Source: Fibrobacter sp. | Lineage (GTDB): Bacteria > Fibrobacterota > Fibrobacteria > Fibrobacterales > Fibrobacteraceae | Assembly: GCA_024398875.1 (NCBI GenBank) | Contig: JAKSIJ010000001.1 | Coordinates: 62,001 to 126,000 of the forward strand | Reading direction: 5' to 3' | DNA length: 64,000 nt | Shown: piece by piece, positions 59,455 to 64,000 of the stretch | Position numbering within the stretch: position 1 is the stretch's first letter | How the letters are laid out: each line of letters begins with the position of its first letter | Notes under the pieces: model-generated | The model's database searches: none | Told to the model about the DNA's origin: nothing | What the model saw: the letters and a program-made list of their open reading frames with translations, nothing else | Translations under genes and position numbers: made by a program

Positions 59455-60123
59455 ATGAGAAAGTTTTTATTCATTCTTATCGCCTGTGCAGTTTCTGCCG
59501 GTTTTGCCTTTCCGGACGATTACTGGCCCCGCACCTACTTTGTGGGCGCAGGCGCTAGCGTGGGCGGCTCTTTTGGCGATTTGAATGACCATACTTTGTC
59601 TGCAGTGGATTCCGCCGGAAATAAGGAAAAGGTTTATCCACCTGATTTGGGCTTGATTTTCCATCCTGATTTTTACATGGGCGTGAATATCCGCGATTTC
59701 TCTTTGGCAATCGCTTTTCAATACCAGAAAATGGATTACGACCTGACAAAAGCCCCTAACGATCTAGACGAAACAGAAAGCCGCATCTGGCGTTTTGGTT
59801 TTGAATTTACATACAACTTATTCTGGCCTGACCCGTTGCAATTCGGCTTTGGCATGGGTTACTCCTTTACCAACCTAAAAACCAAGAAAAGTGCCGTTTC
59901 TGAAGAATGCATTTCTGCATCAGAGCTAATGGGTTCCGCACTGGTCTTTGTGCTGAACGCCCACTATTTCTTCAACGATTATATGGCCATCGTCCCCTCC
60001 ATCAAATTTCACGAAACCTGGTTCAAGAGCGTCTATACCAAGCAAAGCGGCACCAGCGATTTAGACGATTACTTGTGGCAAAGTTTCCTTGTAGGCGGCA
60101 TAGCCCTTCAATTCCAGTTCTAG
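59455..60123 (+). CDS. Outer-membrane beta-barrel protein
   Basis: 222 residues. A signal peptide (LFILIACAVSAGFAFPDD) is followed by alternating strands (YFVGAGASVGGSFGDLND, then FSLAIAFQYQKMDYDL and FGFGMGYSFTNLKTKK). The C-terminal strand SFLVGGIALQFQF ends in Phe, the usual BAM signal. It starts 7 bp after the CnoX-like gene. It is an 8- or 10-strand barrel of unknown role. Confidence 0.7.
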   Translation: MRKFLFILIACAVSAGFAFPDDYWPRTYFVGAGASVGGSFGDLNDHTLSAVDSAGNKEKVYPPDLGLIFHPDFYMGVNIRDFSLAIAFQYQKMDYDLTKAPNDLDETESRIWRFGFEFTYNLFWPDPLQFGFGMGYSFTNLKTKKSAVSEECISASELMGSALVFVLNAHYFFNDYMAIVPSIKFHETWFKSVYTKQSGTSDLDDYLWQSFLVGGIALQFQF

Positions 60124-60174
60124 CTAGGAACTTTGTTTGCCATCAAAGGGCGCAAAAGCTAAATTTGCACCCGT

Positions 60175-61443
60175 ATGAAATTATTTAAAATCGCCACCTT
60201 TTTTGCCCTTAGCGCAGCCACTTTTGCGGGTGCCGCAGACTGGGCCTCCATTTACCATTCCCTCATCGCATTTGATGAACGTCCCGAAGTAGCCGATGGC
60301 AATCGTCCTGGTTACGTGAAACCCATTGTCACCAATCTGGGAGCCATTCTCAATAGCAACTGGGCCGCAAGCGCCAGCATTCCCGAAAATTTCGCCTTTG
60401 AAGCTGGTATGCCTTTTGCTCTCGTCCCCATCACTGACGATGACCGCAAATACGCTGGCAGCGCTCCTACTATTTTTGGCGGCAAGGACTATGAATGGGG
60501 AACAACCCAATCTATGATTGGCTCTAGCTTCCCCTGTAATGGCACTGACTGTCACGTGGTGAACGGAAACGAAAATCTGAACGGCCTGCCCCTTTTCACT
60601 TACCCTTACCTGCAATTGGCGGGTAGCTATTACCACGCCCGCCTCGTATTGCGCGGCATGTGGCTTCCTTCTATTGCCGAACTGAAGAGTTTTAGCCTAC
60701 TCGGCATTGGCGCCCAATATAGTTTTGGTCACTTATTCCAGTATATGCTTCCGAAAGCCGCGCAAGGACTTGACGTAAGTTTGCTTTTAGGCTACAACAG
60801 TTCCAGCATCGGTTACACCCCCGAAGATTACGAAGGCCAGTTAGATTTAGACGTCAGCACATTCACTTTTGACGTGGTGATTGGTTATAAAATCATTGAA
60901 ACCGTAGAAGTGATGTTGACTCTCGGCTATCAATCTGCCGACATGGAATCTTCTGGACATCTTACCAGTCACGCAGATGGCAGCATGGGTGCACAAATCG
61001 AACCTACTCTTAGTGTGAGTGGCAATAACGGGTTCCGTTTCGGGCTAGAGGTCGCCTTCTCTGTAGGCGGTTCCTTCCACCCAGTCGTAGGCTACGATTA
61101 CGTGGGCAAGTCCAGCTTCACGACGAACATTCTCTACTTCAAGCAGCAATTCGGCAAGGATAAAACGCCGGATGAAATCGCCAAGGAAAAAGGCTATGTC
61201 CGCGGCGGAAAGAAATCGACCGAAGAAGCGGACGATACCGAAGATGCAGAAGAAAAAGGAATCTCCGACGACGACAGCGCTAGCGACGACGAGGCCGTCG
61301 AAGAAACCCCTAAGGCAAAGAAAAAGAAGAAATTGAAAGAAAAAAAGAAGTCCAAAAAGAAAAAACGCGTTGTAGAAGAAGATGAAAGCGCAGAAGACGA
61401 CAACGAAGAAAGCTCTACCGACGACTTCGACGAAGATTTTTAA
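60175..61443 (+). CDS. Outer-membrane barrel-like protein with Lys-rich/Asp-rich C-terminal tail
   Basis: 422 residues. A signal peptide (FALSAATFAGAADWASIY) precedes a barrel-like body (LVLRGMWLPSIAELKSFSLL, then VVIGYKIIETVEVMLTLGYQ) to about residue 320. The last 90 residues are unusual: acidic (EEADDTEDAEEKGISDDD), then Lys-rich (KAKKKKKLKEKKKSKKKKR), then acidic again to the end (SSTDDFDEDF). Similar tails occur at 2449-2802 and, Lys-rich only, at 20542-22092. The tail would be periplasmic or surface-located. Function unknown. Confidence 0.68.
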   Translation: MKLFKIATFFALSAATFAGAADWASIYHSLIAFDERPEVADGNRPGYVKPIVTNLGAILNSNWAASASIPENFAFEAGMPFALVPITDDDRKYAGSAPTIFGGKDYEWGTTQSMIGSSFPCNGTDCHVVNGNENLNGLPLFTYPYLQLAGSYYHARLVLRGMWLPSIAELKSFSLLGIGAQYSFGHLFQYMLPKAAQGLDVSLLLGYNSSSIGYTPEDYEGQLDLDVSTFTFDVVIGYKIIETVEVMLTLGYQSADMESSGHLTSHADGSMGAQIEPTLSVSGNNGFRFGLEVAFSVGGSFHPVVGYDYVGKSSFTTNILYFKQQFGKDKTPDEIAKEKGYVRGGKKSTEEADDTEDAEEKGISDDDSASDDEAVEETPKAKKKKKLKEKKKSKKKKRVVEEDESAEDDNEESSTDDFDEDF

Positions 61444-61458
61444 CAAAGAAGGCATAAA

Positions 61459-62991
61459 ATGATTACGTTTCTAATTGGTGTTGCAATCCTCATTGGTGGA
61501 TACTTCACTTATGGAAAGTTTGTTGAACATGTTTTCGGCCCAGATGACCGTAAAACCCCAGCACTGGAAAACCCCGATGGCGTTGATCGTTTGGTACTTC
61601 CCCACTGGAAAAACACCCTCATCCAGCTTTTGAACATCGCTGGCATCGGGCCCGTGATAGGTGTGATTCTCGGAATCAAGTTCGGCGCCATCGTATTCAT
61701 TCTGCTCCCCATCGGTAATGTGTTCGGCGGAGCCGTCCACGACTACTTCTCGGGCATGATTAGCATGCGAAACAACGGGTACAACGTCCCCGCACTCTCC
61801 CGCAAGTTCCTCGGAAAGGGTCCCTCAAAAGTGGTCATGGCCCTCATCTCTGTGGCACTCATTCTCGTAGGCGCCGTCTTTACCAACACGCCGGCACAGC
61901 TCATCAACACGCCCATTCTCGTCGGGCAGCCCACTCCCACTATCTTCTGGATAGCAGTCGCCGCAATCTTTGCCTACTATTTCATTAGCACCTTCTTCCC
62001 CATCGATAAGGTCATCGGCCGTATCTACCCCATTTTCGGTGCCCTCCTGATTTTGGCGTCTGTTGCCATCCTCATTGGCATCGTTCCCCACCTGAATGTT
62101 TTGGATGAATTCTGCCTTTCCGACATTGGCAGCAACTTCACGAAACACCCTGCACACCAGCCCATCATTCCCATGCTGTTTGTCACCATCGCTTGCGGCA
62201 TCATCAGCGGTTTCCACAGCACCCAGAGCCCTCTGGTGGCCCGCACAGAAAAAAGCGAACGCCTTGGCCGCCAAACCTTCTATGGCATGATGATTATCGA
62301 AGGCCTCATTGGCATGATTTGGGCCGCCGGTGGCATGTTCATCTACCATCAGATGCCAGAACTTCTCACTGGAGCAAGCGGCGTGAAGGTGCTGAGTGAG
62401 CTCGTCTCTACCGTAATCCCCTTCGCTCCTATTTCTATCATGGTGGTGATTGGCGTGATTGTTCTTGCCATCACCAGTGGCGATACGAGCCTCCGGAGCC
62501 TCCGCCTCACCATCGCGGAACTTTTCAACCTGGATCAGAAGGACCCCAAAAAGCGCCTCGCTCTCACCGTCCCCATGTTCGCTATCTGCCTTGGCATCAT
62601 CTTCTGGAGCAATCTGAACCCGGAAGGATTCAACGTGCTGTGGAACTATTTCAGCTGGAGTAACCAACTCATGGCCGTCTGCAGCCTCTGCGTCACGGTG
62701 GTTTACCTCCGCAGCAAAAAGAAGAACTACCTCATCGGGCTTATCCCCTGCATGTTCATGTCTTTCATCTGCTTCGATTACATTTTCTGGGTGAGTCCCA
62801 CCAACATGAAGGGCGCTCCTCTCGGCTTTGGCTTGGATTACAACACCGCCATCGTCATTGCTCTCATCTGCGCCATCGCCCTGGGCTTCCTACTATGCGT
62901 TCGCGGTAAGATTCTCTCCAAGATGGAGGGTTTTGACCCGGACAAGTGGGATTACTCAATTGACGAGAAGAACAATTACAAAGCGAAATAG
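61459..62991 (+). CDS. CstA-family carbon starvation/peptide transporter
   Basis: 510 residues with about 13 membrane segments. Family motifs are GIGPVIGVILGIKFGAIVFI, NVFGGAVHDYFSGMISMRNN, TIACGIISGFHSTQSPLVAR and ITSGDTSLRSLRLTIAE. E. coli CstA is about 700 residues; this shorter type is common in anaerobes. Members import pyruvate or peptides during carbon shortage. It begins 15 bp after the barrel gene and probably belongs to the same transcript. Confidence 0.9.
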   Translation: MITFLIGVAILIGGYFTYGKFVEHVFGPDDRKTPALENPDGVDRLVLPHWKNTLIQLLNIAGIGPVIGVILGIKFGAIVFILLPIGNVFGGAVHDYFSGMISMRNNGYNVPALSRKFLGKGPSKVVMALISVALILVGAVFTNTPAQLINTPILVGQPTPTIFWIAVAAIFAYYFISTFFPIDKVIGRIYPIFGALLILASVAILIGIVPHLNVLDEFCLSDIGSNFTKHPAHQPIIPMLFVTIACGIISGFHSTQSPLVARTEKSERLGRQTFYGMMIIEGLIGMIWAAGGMFIYHQMPELLTGASGVKVLSELVSTVIPFAPISIMVVIGVIVLAITSGDTSLRSLRLTIAELFNLDQKDPKKRLALTVPMFAICLGIIFWSNLNPEGFNVLWNYFSWSNQLMAVCSLCVTVVYLRSKKKNYLIGLIPCMFMSFICFDYIFWVSPTNMKGAPLGFGLDYNTAIVIALICAIALGFLLCVRGKILSKMEGFDPDKWDYSIDEKNNYKAK

Positions 62992-63042
62992 CGGAACGCA
63001 GCATCGGCGGCATCCACCACTATTTTGCTAAATTATACAGCG

Positions 63043-64000
63043 ATGAAAGATAAAGCGCGCAAACTGATTGAAAAGTACGAAGAATTGGAATCTGAACTGG
63101 GGAATCCTGATGTCCTTGCAGACCAGGCCCGCTATAACAAGATTCACAAGCAGTACAAGGGCATTGAGAAGGCTGTCATCAAAGCGAAGGAATTCCTGAA
63201 GATGAACGCCGACCTGGAGGAATGCAAAGCCGCCCTGGGCGATAGCGATGCAGAAATCGTGGCCATGGCGAAGGAAGAAATCTCCACCATCGAGCACGCC
63301 CTCCCCGCCCTCACGGAAGAACTGCAAATTCTCATGGTCCCCAAGGACCCGTGGGATTACCGCAACGCCACGCTGGAAATCCGCGGCGGCACCGGCGGCG
63401 ACGAATCCGCCCTCTTTGCAGGCGACTTGTTCCGCATGTACCGCGGCTATTGCGACAAGATGGGTTGGAAGATGACCATCCAGGATGCAAGCGAAGGAAC
63501 CGTAGGCGGCTATAAGGAAATCCGCGTCTTCATTGAAGGCGATAGCGTCTATGGAACATTAAAGTTTGAAAGTGGTGTTCACCGCGTGCAGCGCGTGCCT
63601 GAAACGGAAACTCAGGGCCGCGTGCATACCTCTGCAGCAACAGTTGCAATCCTGCCGGAAGCTGAAGAAGTGGACGTAGAAATTCGTGAAGCGGACATCC
63701 ACATGGACACCTACCGCAGTAGTGGCGCTGGTGGCCAGTACATCAACAAGACGGACTCCGCCGTGCGCCTCACCCACATTCCCACTGGCGTGGTGGTGAG
63801 CTGCCAAACAGAACGTTCCCAGCTGCAGAACCGCCTGCACGCTATGGAAATGCTCCGCTCCAAGATTTTGGATGCCGTGATTGCGAAGAAGGAACAGGAA
63901 GAAGCCGCCAGCCGTAAGGCTTTAGTGGGCACTGGCGACCGCTCCGCAAAAATCCGCACCTACAACTATCCGCAGAACCGCGTCACCGATCACCGCATCG
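63043..64000 (+). CDS. prfA: Peptide chain release factor 1, N-terminal part (runs off the window)
   Basis: 319 codons are visible from the ATG at 63043 with no stop before the window end; the full protein should be about 355-360 residues. The tripeptide-anticodon region reads [16 protein letters not shown] (PxT type, so RF1 not RF2), which recognises UAA and UAG. The catalytic GGQ is in [20 protein letters not shown]. The N-terminal helical domain is complete. It follows the CstA-type gene by 51 bp and may have its own promoter. Confidence 0.95.
   Translation, partial: MKDKARKLIEKYEELESELGNPDVLADQARYNKIHKQYKGIEKAVIKAKEFLKMNADLEECKAALGDSDAEIVAMAKEEISTIEHALPALTEELQILMVPKDPWDYRNATLEIRGGTGGDESALFAGDLFRMYRGYCDKMGWKMTIQDASEGTVGGYKEIRVFIEGDSVYGTLKFESGVHRVQRVPETETQGRVHTSAATVAILPEAEEVDVEIREADIHMDTYRSSGAGGQYINKTDSAVRLTHIPTGVVVSCQTERSQLQNRLHAMEMLRSKILDAVIAKKEQEEAASRKALVGTGDRSAKIRTYNYPQNRVTDHRI

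Overview
The window comes from a Fibrobacter-type bacterium (phylum Fibrobacterota). The clearest sign is two lipoproteins built from tandem FISUMP modules (Fibrobacter succinogenes major paralogous domain). Supporting signs are many Ser-rich or Asp/Lys-tailed surface lipoproteins, a diderm envelope set (BamA, Skp, FadL-like, several beta-barrels) and a recurring TATATT -10 hexamer. There is no phage, complete insertion sequence or CRISPR array. Most of the window is chromosomal core, interrupted by small accessory patches.

Layout. 1-2443 is a signalling cluster: a histidine kinase cut by the window edge, a lone receiver, and an NtrC-type sigma-54 activator whose receiver carries Glu at the phosphorylation site. 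2449-4883 holds three small envelope proteins and a RelB-type antitoxin with a toxin stub. 4885-9459 holds an RlmI-like methyltransferase, a short sigma-70 factor, nrdR and transketolase. 9598-13231 pairs a membrane glycosyltransferase carrying an NPCBM domain with a polyprenyl-phosphate glycosyltransferase. 14732-22092 is a six-gene envelope locus: three lipoproteins, two PEGA proteins and a barrel with a periplasmic repeat tail. Then follow DedA, a MORN-like protein, a radical SAM protein, and a PD-(D/E)XK-like gene between two 212-bp direct repeats. 26648-31868 has a 1010-residue lipoprotein with a collagen-like segment, then argD and argB. 32003-32870 has ferredoxin, tRNA-Ala(CGC) and RNase P RNA. 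33013-42283 has a two-repeat lipoprotein, a FadL-like barrel, an ABC-2 permease, ettA, skp and bamA. 42398-43180 is a broken partial copy of carB riddled with palindromic insertions; the intact carB is at 49869-53087. Between them lie a four-gene operon with the FISUMP lipoproteins and a GIY-YIG protein, and a PIN toxin-antitoxin pair. 53690-64000 has HU, a four-gene membrane-regulator operon, a TPP riboswitch with cytX, a CnoX-like protein, two barrels, a CstA-family transporter and the start of prfA.

How the parts work together. BamA and Skp insert and escort the many outer-membrane proteins. argB and argD are consecutive in arginine synthesis, and carB supplies carbamoyl phosphate for arginine and pyrimidines. 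The TPP riboswitch probably controls uptake of a thiamine precursor. The polyprenyl-sugar synthase probably supplies the donor for the membrane glycosyltransferase.

The most interesting regions are: the carB fragment, where comparison with the intact gene exposes roughly 78-bp palindromic insertions; the membrane-anchored half-AraC operon with carbohydrate-binding-like sensors; the six-gene envelope locus; the FISUMP/GIY-YIG operon; apparent leaderless promoters; a probable attenuator before carB; and bamA, whose signal peptide lies upstream of the first ATG. All functions are read from motifs by eye; no database search was possible.
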